Of a stretch of DNA of 64,000 nt, positions 1 through 9,237 are shown one piece after another. The DNA comes from Cellulosimicrobium arenosum. Lineage in GTDB: Bacteria; Actinomycetota; Actinomycetes; Actinomycetales; Cellulomonadaceae. The notes under the pieces are model-generated. The model made no database searches and was not told where the DNA came from. It saw only the letters and a program-made list of their open reading frames with translations. A program made the translations under genes and the position numbers. The stretch lies in NCBI RefSeq assembly GCF_014837295.1, contig NZ_JACYHB010000004.1, positions 124,001 through 188,000 on the forward strand, read 5' to 3'. Position 1 is the first letter of the stretch; every line of letters begins with the position of its first letter.

Positions 1-185
1 CGACCTACGGCGGCCCTCGGCGGCCCGGGCGGCCCTGGGCGACCGTCGACGGCACCGACCCGGGGCGGGGTGACAGATCCGGTGCACATGGGGCAAGGTG
101 GGGGCGGACCCGACCGAGCGGCGGGCCGCGCGCCGTCTCGCGGCCCCGGCACCACCCGTCCAGCACTGCAGGAGGGAGGCGCGCC

Positions 186-1073
186 ATGCCTCGTCGAACC
201 GGACCGAACGCTCCCCCCGGGTCGCCCGTGCCCGCGCGCGGCTCTCGCGACGCTCTCCGCGCCCGTTCCGCCCTGCCCTGGCTGTCCGTGGTCGCCGGTG
301 CCGGCGTGATCGTCCTCGCCGTCTCCGTCGCCGGCGTGGTCGGTGCGGCGACAGGGGGCGGACAGCCCGTCGTCGTGCCCGGCTCCGTGGCCGAGGGGCA
401 GGGCCCGGCCGAGCCCGACGACCTGGTCGTCGAGCCGCGACCCGAGCCGAGCGTCCGGGTCACCCGGGTCCCGCCACCCGTCGTCGACGACCCGCCCACG
501 CGCGGCGGGGGCGAGCGGGTCCCGCCCCGTGAGCCCGACGAGCCCGCGGGCACGCCCACCGACCCGGGGACCACCGAGCCGGACGACGACGCGTCCGACG
601 AACCGGCCGAGCCGAGCACCGAGGAGCAGGCCACCCCGGCCCCGTCTCCCGACGACGCGCCGACGTCCCCCGCCGCCCCCGACGAGGAGGCGGGCGTGCA
701 GTGGGTCCAGCAGCGCCTCGTCGCGTTCGGCGCCGACCTCGAGACGACAGGTCGGCTCGACGACGCGACCGTCGCCGCGCTGACCGCGTTCCAGCAGGGG
801 AACGGCCTGGTCCCGACGGGGACGGTGACCGCGGAGACGGTGCACGCCCTGGCCGCCGAGCCGGGCGACCTGGACGGCGCCGACGTGGAGGACGGCGACG
901 GCGGCGACTCGGACGGCGACTCGGGCGACTCGGGCGGTGGCTCGGGCGGTGCGGAGACCGCGGAACCCGACGACGGCTCGGACGCCGGTGCCCTCGCTCC
1001 GCCGGCGTCGCGGGAGCCCGCGGAGCCGACCGAGCCCGCGGAGCCGACGGAGTCCGCCGAGCCGACGGAGTAG
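186..1073 (+). CDS. Membrane-anchored protein with peptidoglycan-binding-like domain
   Basis: A 295-residue protein. Residues about 33-56 form one hydrophobic segment (LSVVAGAGVIVLAVSVAGVV), probably a membrane anchor or uncleaved signal. A long Pro/Glu/Asp-rich linker follows to about 170. Residues about 175-220 (VQWVQQRLVAFGADLETTGR...) have the helix pattern of a PG_binding_1 domain, with the typical DDATVAALTAFQQGNGL stretch. The tail is Asp/Gly-rich and then Glu-Pro-Thr repeats. The start is set by a strong purine-rich site (GGAGGGAGG) about 6-7 bp before ATG. It is probably a wall-associated protein; its partner or enzymatic role is unknown and no catalytic domain is visible. Confidence 0.75.
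   Translation: MPRRTGPNAPPGSPVPARGSRDALRARSALPWLSVVAGAGVIVLAVSVAGVVGAATGGGQPVVVPGSVAEGQGPAEPDDLVVEPRPEPSVRVTRVPPPVVDDPPTRGGGERVPPREPDEPAGTPTDPGTTEPDDDASDEPAEPSTEEQATPAPSPDDAPTSPAAPDEEAGVQWVQQRLVAFGADLETTGRLDDATVAALTAFQQGNGLVPTGTVTAETVHALAAEPGDLDGADVEDGDGGDSDGDSGDSGGGSGGAETAEPDDGSDAGALAPPASREPAEPTEPAEPTESAEPTE
1015..1070 (+). repeat. Short tandem repeats coding Glu-Pro-(Ala/Thr/Ser) tail
   Basis: The last part of the peptidoglycan-binding-like gene is built from near-identical short units of the GAGCC(C/G)(A/G)C type, giving repeated EPAEPTEPAEPTESAEPTE at the C-terminus. Such tracts are prone to slippage and usually act as extended wall-spanning linkers. Confidence 0.6.
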
Positions 1074-1108
1074 TCCGCCGGAAGGCGTGGCCGGGGACGA
1101 CCCCGCGG

Positions 1109-1900
1109 TCAGCCGAGCAGGTCGGCGGGCAGCGGTTCGTCTCCGCCCGCGAGGCAGAGACCGGTGCGGTCCCCGCCGGACCACGACGCGTCGGTGGGCG
1201 CCCACACGACGAGGTCGACGCCGTCGGGCGCGTCCGGACCGAGCACGCCCGGCGTGCAGACCTTCGCCACACGCGCGCTCACGCCCTCCTGACCGTGCCA
1301 CACCTCGTCGGCACCGAAGTCGGTGCGCGCGACGACCTGGGCGCGGTGCTCGTCCGCGCAGGGGACGACCCGCACCTGCGAGACCTCCCCGTCCGGTGGG
1401 AGCTCTGCGAGGCAGCTGCCGACCACGAGGCGCGTCGCCGCCACGGTGACGGGTGCCTCGACGTCCCCGGCCAGCGGCGTGCTCGCCCGGTCCGCCTGCC
1501 ACCAGAGGGCCGCTCCCGCGGCCCAGGCGACGGTCACGACCGCACCGGTCACCATGCCCGCGATCGCGAGACCGCGACCGCGGGTGCGGTGCGCGCGGAC
1601 GCGGCTCAGCGCGGCGCCGCCCAGACCGATGCCGACCGGTCCGAGGACCACCCCGGCGGGCACGGACGCGAGTGCGAGCGCGTCGGTCCGCGGCCGCACG
1701 GGCCGTTGCGGGTCCCAGCCCGGCGCGTACGTGCCGGCCGCGAAGCCGCCCTCGTGCTGCGATCCGGTGGGCATCCGAGGGTCGCTGACCGGTACCGACC
1801 CGGGTGGTGGCGGTACCGGAGGGACACCCGGGGCGGGCGTCGGCCCGGACGGGTCGGGACGAGCCGGCGGCTCGGGCGCGGCGAAGAGGTCGTCGGTCAT
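1109..1900 (-). CDS. DUF4190 / septum-formation-domain membrane protein
   Basis: A 263-residue protein. It has a Pro-rich N-terminus (about 1-75), then two hydrophobic segments (about 80-100 and 108-132) in the DUF4190 layout (ALALASVPAGVVLGPVGIGL ... GLAIAGMVTGAVVTVAWAAG). The extracytoplasmic C-terminal half begins VVGSCLAELPP with conserved Cys, as in the septum formation (Septum_form) family; VVPCADEHRAQVV and KVCTPG supply further Cys. The stop of the upstream DUF4190 gene lies 2 bp before the ATG, so the two are co-transcribed. The domain names are from memory of the family patterns; the molecular role is not established. Confidence 0.75.
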   Translation of the reverse strand: MTDDLFAAPEPPARPDPSGPTPAPGVPPVPPPPGSVPVSDPRMPTGSQHEGGFAAGTYAPGWDPQRPVRPRTDALALASVPAGVVLGPVGIGLGGAALSRVRAHRTRGRGLAIAGMVTGAVVTVAWAAGAALWWQADRASTPLAGDVEAPVTVAATRLVVGSCLAELPPDGEVSQVRVVPCADEHRAQVVARTDFGADEVWHGQEGVSARVAKVCTPGVLGPDAPDGVDLVVWAPTDASWSGGDRTGLCLAGGDEPLPADLLG

Positions 1901-1902
1901 GG

Positions 1903-2523
1903 TCAGCTGTCCAGCGCGACACCGATCAGGAACAACCCCGCGAAGATCATCCCGAGGAGTCCGACGACGATGCCCGTGACCGCGAAGCCCATGCCCTTGG
2001 TCTTGTCCCGGCTGATCTGCATCGCGCCGACGACGCCCAGCACGAGCCCCACGATGCCCGGGAACCCGCACAGCAGGACCCCGGCGAGCGAGACGATCAT
2101 CGACCAGAGCGCGAGCTGGTTCGTCGGCACCGGAGGGGTGTACACCGACGAGTACCCGGGACTGGGGTAGCCCGGCGGCGGGTAGCCACCGCCGACGGGC
2201 CCGTAGGGGGTCGGCTGCCCGGATCCGGGCGGCGCGCCGTAGGGCGCGGGCGTGCCGTAGGGCGGGGGAGCGCCCGGTGCCGAGCCCGACGGCGGGGTCC
2301 ACCCGGGCGCATCCGAGGGCGCGTCGCCGGGCGGGCTGTACGGCGAGAACGGCTGCTGGTGGGGACGCGGCGCCGCCTGCGGGTCGGGTGCACCGTAGGG
2401 GCCCGGCGAGCCGTAGGGGTTCGGCGACCCGTAGGGGTTCGACGTCCGGTCCGGGTCCTGCGGGGCGTACGGGTCCTGAGGTCCCCGGTCGGGATCCTCG
2501 GGACTGCCAGGCGTCGTGGTCAT
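1903..2523 (-). CDS. DUF4190 domain-containing membrane protein with Pro-Tyr-Gly repeats
   Basis: A 206-residue protein. Residues 1-130 are low-complexity with repeated NPYGSP/GPYGAP units. Two membrane segments follow at about 137-160 (LALWSMIVSLAGVLLCGFPG) and 177-200, the DUF4190 hairpin. The start ATG overlaps the stop of xthA by 4 bp. A TACGGT box (2530-2535, minus strand) ends 6 bp before the ATG and lies inside the end of xthA, so the gene may also be made as a leaderless transcript. Proteins of this type are common in Actinobacteria and of unknown function. Confidence 0.75.
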   Translation of the reverse strand: MTTTPGSPEDPDRGPQDPYAPQDPDRTSNPYGSPNPYGSPGPYGAPDPQAAPRPHQQPFSPYSPPGDAPSDAPGWTPPSGSAPGAPPPYGTPAPYGAPPGSGQPTPYGPVGGGYPPPGYPSPGYSSVYTPPVPTNQLALWSMIVSLAGVLLCGFPGIVGLVLGVVGAMQISRDKTKGMGFAVTGIVVGLLGMIFAGLFLIGVALDS

Positions 2524-3350
2524 GGGGACACCGTATCGATTCCCGGGCCACGCCCGTGCAGGTCGTCCAGGTCCACGACCACCGGCACGTGGTCCGACGC
2601 GCCCTTGCCCTTGCGTTCGTCGCGGTCGATCGCGACGCCGGTCACCCGGGCGCGCGCGGCGGGGGACAGGTAGGCGAAGTCGATCCGCATGCCCTCGTTC
2701 CGCGGGAACCGCAGCCGCTGGTAGTCCCAGTAGGTGTAGGACCGCTCCGCGGGGATGGTCTCGCGCGTGACCTCGGTGTACCCGGCGGCGCCGAACGCCG
2801 CGAACGCGTCGCGCTCGGCAGGTGTCACGTGGGTCTTGCCCGCGAAGTACGCGACGTCCCACACGTCGGTGTCGAGCGGCGCGACGTTCCAGTCGCCGAC
2901 GAGCGCGACCTGCGCGGCGGCGTCGTCCGCGAGCCAGCCCGCGGCCCGGGCCCGCAGCTCGTCGAGCCAGCGCAGCTTGTACGCGTAGTGCGGGTCGCCC
3001 AGCTCGCGGCCGTGCGGCACGTACAGGCTCCACACGCGGACCCCGCCGCACGTCGCGCCCAGCGCGCGCGCCTCGACCCGGGCGGGGTCCCCGAACGCGG
3101 GCTGGCCGTCGAAGGAGGTCGCGACGTCGTCCAGCCCGACGCGCGAGACGACCGCCACGCCGTTCCACTGGTTCAGCCCCGCGCACGCGACCTCGTACCC
3201 GGCGGCCTCGAACGCCTCGCGGGGGAACTGCTCGGGCGTGCACTTGGTCTCCTGCAGCGCGAGCACGTCCGTGCCCGACCGTTCGAGGAACGCGACCGCC
3301 CGGTCGACGCGGGCGCGGACGGAGTTGATGTTCCAGGTGGCCAGGCGCAC
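2520..3350 (-). CDS. xthA: Exodeoxyribonuclease III
   Basis: A 276-residue enzyme of the exonuclease III/AP endonuclease family, which cleaves abasic sites and removes 3' blocks in base-excision repair. Visible motifs are MRLATWNINSVRAR at the N-terminus, LALQETK with the metal-binding Glu, SLYVPHG, LVGDWNVAP with the Asp/Asn pair, and DHVPVVVDL with the catalytic His at the end. Length matches the family. The GTG start follows TAGGGT (3357-3362, minus strand) by 6 bp with no Shine-Dalgarno, so initiation is probably leaderless. It is followed by the DUF4190 genes with a 4-bp overlap. Confidence 0.93.
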   Translation of the reverse strand: MRLATWNINSVRARVDRAVAFLERSGTDVLALQETKCTPEQFPREAFEAAGYEVACAGLNQWNGVAVVSRVGLDDVATSFDGQPAFGDPARVEARALGATCGGVRVWSLYVPHGRELGDPHYAYKLRWLDELRARAAGWLADDAAAQVALVGDWNVAPLDTDVWDVAYFAGKTHVTPAERDAFAAFGAAGYTEVTRETIPAERSYTYWDYQRLRFPRNEGMRIDFAYLSPAARARVTGVAIDRDERKGKGASDHVPVVVDLDDLHGRGPGIDTVSP

Positions 3351-3409
3351 GCCCCCACCCTAGGTGCCGCAGGCACGCCGGACCGCCCGTTCGACCGTAG
3401 GCTGACCCC
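3351..3409. promoter_or_regulatory. Divergent leaderless promoters, xthA / SDR gene
   Basis: The 59-bp gap holds a minus-strand -10 (TAGGGT, 3357-3362) 6 bp before the xthA GTG and a plus-strand -10 (TAGGCT, 3398-3403) 6 bp before the dehydrogenase ATG. Neither start has a ribosome-binding site. Assignment rests on the box sequence and spacing only. Confidence 0.55.
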
Positions 3410-4174
3410 ATGGCGACAGCACTGATCACCGGCGCGAGCGCCGGTCTCGGCCTGGAGTTCGCGTGGCAGCTCGCCACCGCCCGGCACGACCTGGTCCTCG
3501 TCGCGCGCGACGAGGACCGGCTCCAGGACCTCGCGGGCCAGCTGCGAGCTGCCGCGGGCGTGCGCGTGCAGGTCCTGCCCGCGGACCTGTCCGTGCCCGA
3601 CGACGTCGCGCGCGTCGCCCGGCGCCTGGCCTCCCCGGGCGCCGGGGACGAGGGACCGGTCGGGCTGCTGGTCAACAACGCGGGCTTCGCGACGCACCAG
3701 CGCTTCGTGGGCGGCGACGTCGATCTCGAGGTGAACGCGCTCGACGTCATGGTCGAGGCCGTCCTGGTGCTCTCCCACGCCGCCGCCGGGCAGATGACGG
3801 CACGGGGTCGCGGCGCGATCCTCAACGTCGCGTCCGTCGCCGCGCTCACCGCCGGCGGCACCTACGCCGCGGCGAAGGCGTGGGTGCGGTCGTTCACCGA
3901 GGGCCTGGCCGTCGAGCTCAAGGACTCCGGGGTCACCGCCACCGTCCTGTGCCCCGGGTTCACCCACACCGAGTTCCACGACCGGGCCGGGGTCGACGTG
4001 TCGGGCATGCCCGGGATCGCCTGGCTCAACGCCGACCGGGTCGTGACGGCGGCGCTCGCGGACGTGCGCCGCGGCGTCGTGATCTCGACGCCGTCGGCGC
4101 GGTACCGGCTCGCGTCCGCCGCGCTGCGGGTGCTTCCGCGCACGGCGGTCCGCGCCGTGGGGAGCTACCGCTGA
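3410..4174 (+). CDS. Short-chain dehydrogenase/reductase (SDR)
   Basis: A 254-residue classical SDR oxidoreductase. The N-terminal Rossmann motif is TGASAGLGLEFA (residues about 7-18). An Asp in LPADLSVPDD suits cofactor binding, NNAG is at about 87-90, and the catalytic Ser and YxxxK are in NVASVAALTAGGTYAAAKAWV. The C-terminus (VVTAALADVRRGVVISTPS) resembles the acyl/steroid-reductase-like DltE-type SDRs. Substrate cannot be told from sequence. Its stop lies 29 bp before pyrE, which has its own -10. Confidence 0.88.
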   Translation: MATALITGASAGLGLEFAWQLATARHDLVLVARDEDRLQDLAGQLRAAAGVRVQVLPADLSVPDDVARVARRLASPGAGDEGPVGLLVNNAGFATHQRFVGGDVDLEVNALDVMVEAVLVLSHAAAGQMTARGRGAILNVASVAALTAGGTYAAAKAWVRSFTEGLAVELKDSGVTATVLCPGFTHTEFHDRAGVDVSGMPGIAWLNADRVVTAALADVRRGVVISTPSARYRLASAALRVLPRTAVRAVGSYR

Positions 4175-4203
4175 CCACCGCCCCGGCCGCTACCCTGGCG
4201 GAC

Positions 4204-4779
4204 GTGACCGACGAACTCTCCTCGACGCCCCGCGAGCAGCTGCTCGCCCTCATCCGCGAGCTCGCCGTGGTGCACGGCCGCGTGACGCTGTCCTCCGGCA
4301 AGGAGGCGGACTACTACGTCGACCTGCGCCGGGTGACGCTGCACCACCGGGCCGCGCCGCTGATCGGGCACCAGCTGCTCGACCTGCTGGAGGAGCAGGG
4401 CCTCGGCACCGCGGAGATCGACGCCGTCGGCGGCCTCACGCTCGGGGCCGACCCCATCGCCGCCGCGCTGCTGCACGCCGCGGCGTCGCGCGGGCAGGAC
4501 CTCGACGCGTTCGTCGTGCGCAAGGCCGCGAAGGCGCACGGCATGCAGCGTCAGATCGAGGGACCGGACGTCGCGGGCCGCAAGGTCGTCGTCGTGGAGG
4601 ACACCACGACCACCGGCGGCTCCCCGATCGCCGCCGTCGAGGCCGTGCGCGCGGCCGGGGGCGAGGTGCTCGGCGTCGCGACGATCGTCGACCGTGCCAC
4701 GGGCGCGGGCGAGAAGATCGAGGCGCTCGGCGTGCCGTACCACCACCTGTTCGACCTGGCCGACCTCGGCCTGTCCTGA
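4204..4779 (+). CDS. pyrE: Orotate phosphoribosyltransferase
   Basis: A 191-residue enzyme that joins orotate to PRPP to give OMP in de novo pyrimidine synthesis. It shows TLSSGKEADYYVDLRRVTL (substrate loop), VGGLTLGADPIA, the conserved KAAKAHGMQ lysine loop, and the PRPP-binding motif VVVVEDTTTTGGS near residue 125. The GTG start is chosen because the homologous N-terminus begins there and because TACCCT (4191-4196) sits 7 bp upstream, a leaderless arrangement. Length agrees with the family. Confidence 0.93.
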   Translation: MTDELSSTPREQLLALIRELAVVHGRVTLSSGKEADYYVDLRRVTLHHRAAPLIGHQLLDLLEEQGLGTAEIDAVGGLTLGADPIAAALLHAAASRGQDLDAFVVRKAAKAHGMQRQIEGPDVAGRKVVVVEDTTTTGGSPIAAVEAVRAAGGEVLGVATIVDRATGAGEKIEALGVPYHHLFDLADLGLS

Positions 4780-4827
4780 CGCGGTCGCGGCACTCCGGCC
4801 CGGGAAGGACGCCGGTCCGGGGGCCGG

Positions 4828-5604
4828 TCAGATGCGGTCGACCAGGTCCGCGACCGAGTCGATCACCTGGCTCGGACGGAACGGGAACCGGTCGACCTCC
4901 GACGCGCGCGTCGACCCCGTCATGACGAGGTACGTGTAGAGGCCCGCCTCGATGCCCGCGACGACGTCGGTGTCCATGCGGTCGCCGATCATCGCCGTCT
5001 TCTCCGAGTGCGCGTCGATCCGGTTGAGCGCGGACCGGAACATCATCGGGTTCGGCTTGCCCACGAAGTACGGCTTGCGGCCCGTCGCGGACGTGATCAT
5101 CGCCGCGACGGCGCCCGTCGCGGGCAGCGGGCCCTCCTGGGAGGGGCCGGTCGTGTCCGGGTTGGTGCAGATGAAGCGTGCGCCGCCGAGGATGAGCCGG
5201 ACCGCCTTGGTGATCGCCTCGAACGAGTAGGTACGCGTCTCACCGAGCACCACGTAGTCCGGGTCGGCCTCGGTGAGCGTGTACCCCGCCTCGTACAGAG
5301 CCGTGGTCAGGCCCGCCTCGCCGATCGCGTAGGCGCTGCCCTCGGGGATCTGGTCGTGCAGGAACTGGGCCGTCGCGAGGGCGGACGTCCAGATCGCGTC
5401 CTCGGGGACGTCGATGCCCGACGTCGCGAGCCGCGCCCGCAGGTCGCGCGCCGTGAAGATGGAGTTGTTCGTCAGGATGAGGAACGGGCGCCCCTTGTCA
5501 CGCAGCGCGCGGATGAACTCCGGCGCGCCGGGGATCGCGTGCCCCTCGTGGACGAGCACGCCGTCCATGTCGGTGAGCCACGCCTCGATGGTGCGCTCGG
5601 TCAC
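4828..5604 (-). CDS. HAD-IIA family hydrolase (NagD/AraL-like phosphatase)
   Basis: A 258-residue haloacid dehalogenase-superfamily phosphatase. Motif I is WLTDMDGVLVHEG with the nucleophile Asp, motif II is LILTNNS, and motif III/IV are KPNPMMF (Lys) and MIGDRMDTDVVAG (acidic pair). The large cap between motifs II and III places it in subclass IIA with NagD and p-nitrophenyl phosphatases. The GTG start is set by AGAAGGAG about 6 bp upstream; a TAGGCT box (5640-5645, minus strand) gives a short leader. The natural substrate is unknown. Confidence 0.88.
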   Translation of the reverse strand: MTERTIEAWLTDMDGVLVHEGHAIPGAPEFIRALRDKGRPFLILTNNSIFTARDLRARLATSGIDVPEDAIWTSALATAQFLHDQIPEGSAYAIGEAGLTTALYEAGYTLTEADPDYVVLGETRTYSFEAITKAVRLILGGARFICTNPDTTGPSQEGPLPATGAVAAMITSATGRKPYFVGKPNPMMFRSALNRIDAHSEKTAMIGDRMDTDVVAGIEAGLYTYLVMTGSTRASEVDRFPFRPSQVIDSVADLVDRI

Positions 5605-5671
5605 GGTCCGCTCCTTCTGCCGGGGGTGGGGCCGCAGCCAGCCTACTGTCCGTCCGGCTACGCTCTCGCAG
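5605..5671. promoter_or_regulatory. Divergent promoter region, HAD hydrolase / DUF368 gene
   Basis: The minus strand carries TAGGCT (5640-5645) followed by a leader with an AGAAGGAG site before the HAD gene. The plus strand carries TACGCT (5659-5664) 7 bp before the DUF368 GTG, indicating a leaderless mRNA. The two -10 boxes are only 13 bp apart, so the two polymerases probably compete. Confidence 0.5.
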
Positions 5672-6652
5672 GTGACGACCACGCCGCCGCCCGACCCTCC
5701 GCAGGACGTGCACCACGAGCACCCTGCCCACGCGCGCCGTCCCCGCACGTCGTGGACCTCCGCTCCCGGCTCGGCGGTCCGCGGCGGCCTCGTCGGCGCA
5801 GCCGAGTCGGTCCCCGGCATCTCGGGCGGCACCATCGCGCTCGTCGTCGGCCTCTACGACGACCTGATCGACGCCGCGGGGCAGGTCCTGCACGCGGCCC
5901 GCGAGCTCGTCGGCGGACTGGCCCGCCGCCGGGGGATCGCCCCCGCCGCGCGCGCGTGGCGCGCCGTGGACTGGCCGCTGATCGTGCCCGTTCTGCTCGG
6001 CATGGCCGTCGTCCTGCTCGCGTCCCTGTCGTTCGTCGCGCCGCTGCTGGAGTCGCACCCGGTACCGGTGCGGTCGGTGTTCTTCGGGATGATCGTCGTC
6101 TCGATCGCCGTCCCGCTGCGGCTCATGCCCGCGCGGTTCCGCGTGCTGGACGGCGTGCTGCTCGTCGTCGCGGCGGCCGCCGGGTTCTGGCTCACGAGCC
6201 TGCCACCGGGGCAGGTCGACGACCCGTCGCTGTGGCTCGTGTTCCTCGCCGCCGCGGTCGCGATCAACGCACTCGTGCTGCCGGGGGTCTCCGGCTCGTT
6301 CATCCTGCTCGCGATGGGCCTGTACGTCCCGGTGCAGGAGGCGATCCACGACCGCGACCTGGCGTTCGTGGGTGCCTTCGCCCTGGGCGCGCTCATCGGC
6401 CTCGCGAGCTTCGTGAAGCTCCTGCAGTGGCTCCTGCACCAGCACCGGCAGGGGACGATGGCGGTCCTCGCCGGCCTCATGGTCGGGTCGCTGCGCGCGC
6501 TGTGGCCCTGGCAGTCCGACGACGGGATGCTCCTCGCGCCGTCGGGCTCGCTCGTGGGGCCGGTCCTGCTGGCGCTCGCGGGTGCCGGCGTCGTGCTGTT
6601 CGCGATGGTCTGGGAGGCGCGCGTGACGCGCCGCAGGGCCGCGGTGGCCTGA
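5672..6652 (+). CDS. DUF368 domain-containing membrane protein
   Basis: A 326-residue polytopic membrane protein. A cytoplasmic N-terminus with many His/Pro residues is followed by GLVGAAESVPGISGGTIALV, the conserved PGxSGGT signature of DUF368, and by its inverted repeat VLPGVSGSFILLAMGLY about 150 residues later. Around eight hydrophobic segments are visible. DUF368 proteins have been linked to polyprenyl-phosphate flipping in some bacteria; that role here is inference. The start is GTG with a -10 box 7 bp upstream. Confidence 0.85.
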   Translation: MTTTPPPDPPQDVHHEHPAHARRPRTSWTSAPGSAVRGGLVGAAESVPGISGGTIALVVGLYDDLIDAAGQVLHAARELVGGLARRRGIAPAARAWRAVDWPLIVPVLLGMAVVLLASLSFVAPLLESHPVPVRSVFFGMIVVSIAVPLRLMPARFRVLDGVLLVVAAAAGFWLTSLPPGQVDDPSLWLVFLAAAVAINALVLPGVSGSFILLAMGLYVPVQEAIHDRDLAFVGAFALGALIGLASFVKLLQWLLHQHRQGTMAVLAGLMVGSLRALWPWQSDDGMLLAPSGSLVGPVLLALAGAGVVLFAMVWEARVTRRRAAVA

Positions 6653-6701
6653 CGACCGTCGTCGCCGCGGGCGGCGCGCGGACCCGGGGCACAATGACCG
6701 C

Positions 6702-7382
6702 ATGACGAGCAGCGGGACCACGCCCGAGGAGAGGGCGGTGGGCGTGGGTCCCTGGCCCGGGGGCCCGGACGCGTGGCCGACCGACGCGCGGTACGACCCC
6801 GAGCTGCTCGCCCACGGCGACCGGCGCAACGTCGTGGACGGCTACCGGTACTGGACGGTCGAGGCGATCGTCGCGGACATGGACGCCCGCCGGCCGCCCG
6901 GCCGCGCGCTGCACGTGGCGATCGAGAACTGGGCGCACGACCTCAACATCGGGTCCGTCGTGCGCACCGCGAACGCGTTCAACGCGACGGGCGTGCACGT
7001 CGTCGGGCGGCGGCGCTGGAACCGGCGCGGCGCGATGGTCACGGACCGCTATCTGCACGTGCACCACCACGCGACGGCGGCCGACCTCGCGGCGTGGGCC
7101 GCAGAGGAAGGGCTGCCCGTGATCGGGGTCGACAACGTGCCCGGCTCGGTGCCGATCGAGGGCTACGCCCTCCCGGCGTCGTGCGTGCTGCTGCTCGGCC
7201 AGGAGTCCTCGGGACTGACGCCCGACGCCGTGGCCGCCTGCCGCGACGTCGTGCACATCACCCAGCTCGGGTCGACGCGCTCGCTCAACGCCGGTGCCGC
7301 GGCCGCGATCGCGCTGCACACGTGGGCCGCGCAGCACGTGCTCGGTGCGGACGGCGGAGGACCAGAGGGCGAACGGCACTGA
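6702..7382 (+). CDS. TrmH/SpoU family RNA 2'-O-methyltransferase
   Basis: A 226-residue SPOUT-fold methyltransferase using SAM to methylate a ribose of tRNA or rRNA. The three family motifs are present: NIGSVVRTANAF (motif 1), LLLGQESSGLTPDAV (motif 2) and STRSLNAGAAAAIALH (motif 3). Target specificity cannot be read. The box CACAAT (6690-6695) lies 6 bp before the ATG with no Shine-Dalgarno. The gene is followed 70 bp later by the aldolase gene, which has its own ribosome site. Confidence 0.88.
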   Translation: MTSSGTTPEERAVGVGPWPGGPDAWPTDARYDPELLAHGDRRNVVDGYRYWTVEAIVADMDARRPPGRALHVAIENWAHDLNIGSVVRTANAFNATGVHVVGRRRWNRRGAMVTDRYLHVHHHATAADLAAWAAEEGLPVIGVDNVPGSVPIEGYALPASCVLLLGQESSGLTPDAVAACRDVVHITQLGSTRSLNAGAAAAIALHTWAAQHVLGADGGGPEGERH

Positions 7383-7452
7383 CACCGACGCACGCATCCG
7401 TGCCAGACTTTCCCCTGACATCACACCCCGCACGACTCCACAGGAGCTCCGC

Positions 7453-8475
<1,023 letters not shown>

Positions 8476-8520
8476 CCCTCGAACGGCCCGCGCGGCTCTC
8501 CGCCCGGCCGTTCGCTGGCA

Positions 8521-8552
8521 CGAAGGCCCCCGGCTCGCGCCGGGGGCCTTCG
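8521..8552 (+). terminator. Intrinsic terminator-like hairpin after fbaA
   Basis: A perfect 14-bp inverted repeat (8521-8534 and 8539-8552, arm CGAAGGCCCCCGGC) with a 4-nt loop TCGC. No clean T-run follows, as is usual in high-GC Actinobacteria. It sits between fbaA and the convergent STAS gene and could serve both. Confidence 0.75.
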
Positions 8553-8642
8553 TCATGCCGGGCGTCGCCCGACCGCGGTGTCGGTGGACGCGTGCGTCCG
8601 GTCGCACGACGCTCCTGGTCGGACCGCCGGCGCGTGCGGAGG

Positions 8643-9065
8643 TCAGCCGGGCTCGGGAGCGGGGCGTGCGCCGTCGTCGAAGCCCGGGTCCGTGTCGACG
8701 ATGTCGAGCAGCTCGCCGATCCGGGTCACCTCGAGCAGGAACCGGACCGTCGGGGGAGCGCGCAGCACGCGCACGCGCTGCGGCCCGCGCGACGCGAGCC
8801 GGGCGAGGAACGCGACACCGGACGAGTCCATGAACGTGACGTGGTGCGCGTCGATCTCCACCGGGAGCCCTGACTCCTCGGCCGCGACGGTCGCCTCCTG
8901 CAGGTCCGCGCCGAGCTCCGCGTCGATCTCGCCGGACAGCACGATCCTCGCTCGTGACGCGCCGACGATGACGTGCACGCTCGCGGGGTCGCCGGCAGCG
9001 GATCGTGCTCCGTCCCTGCCGACGCCGACCTCACGGTCCGTGGCTGAGGGTGTACCGTCGCCCAC
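8643..9065 (-). CDS. STAS-domain anti-sigma factor antagonist
   Basis: A 140-residue STAS protein of the SpoIIAA/RsbV type. The fold core starts around residue 30, and the phosphorylation loop HVTFMDSSGVAFL holds Ser81/Ser82, matching the phospho-acceptor of SpoIIAA. N- and C-terminal extensions are Gly/Pro-rich and probably disordered. The GTG start has AAAGGAG upstream. It is divergent from the SpoIIE-type phosphatase gene at 9238, which suggests that phosphatase dephosphorylates it. Confidence 0.88.
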   Translation of the reverse strand: MGDGTPSATDREVGVGRDGARSAAGDPASVHVIVGASRARIVLSGEIDAELGADLQEATVAAEESGLPVEIDAHHVTFMDSSGVAFLARLASRGPQRVRVLRAPPTVRFLLEVTRIGELLDIVDTDPGFDDGARPAPEPG

Positions 9066-9227
9066 CGGTGCTCCTTTCCGCTGTCCAGACCCTTGGAGGC
9101 CTCGGTGGCCCCCAATCTACGGTTGAATGTCCTGTCGGGACAGTAGCGTGGCCGAGGCAGTTGAATCGACCTGACGCCCGGACAGATGGGGAATCGCGAC
9201 GTATTCCACCCGAAGTGACCCACCGCC

Positions 9228-9237
9228 GGAGGTGATC
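9228..9237 (+). promoter_or_regulatory. Full-length Shine-Dalgarno that fixes the SpoIIE-type gene start
   Basis: The sequence GGAGGTGATC is fully complementary to the 16S 3' end and immediately precedes ATG 9238. An in-frame GTG at 9232 lies inside this site and is therefore unlikely to be the start. Confidence 0.8.

Noticed and set aside
1-185. Possible gene end at the left edge
   Set aside because: No frame with protein-like character; GGC/GCC-rich repeats only. I see only the upstream region of the first gene.
460-2170. Long frames overlapping the first three genes on both strands
   Set aside because: Composition is Arg-rich and featureless, while the chosen genes have membrane segments, family motifs and start signals.
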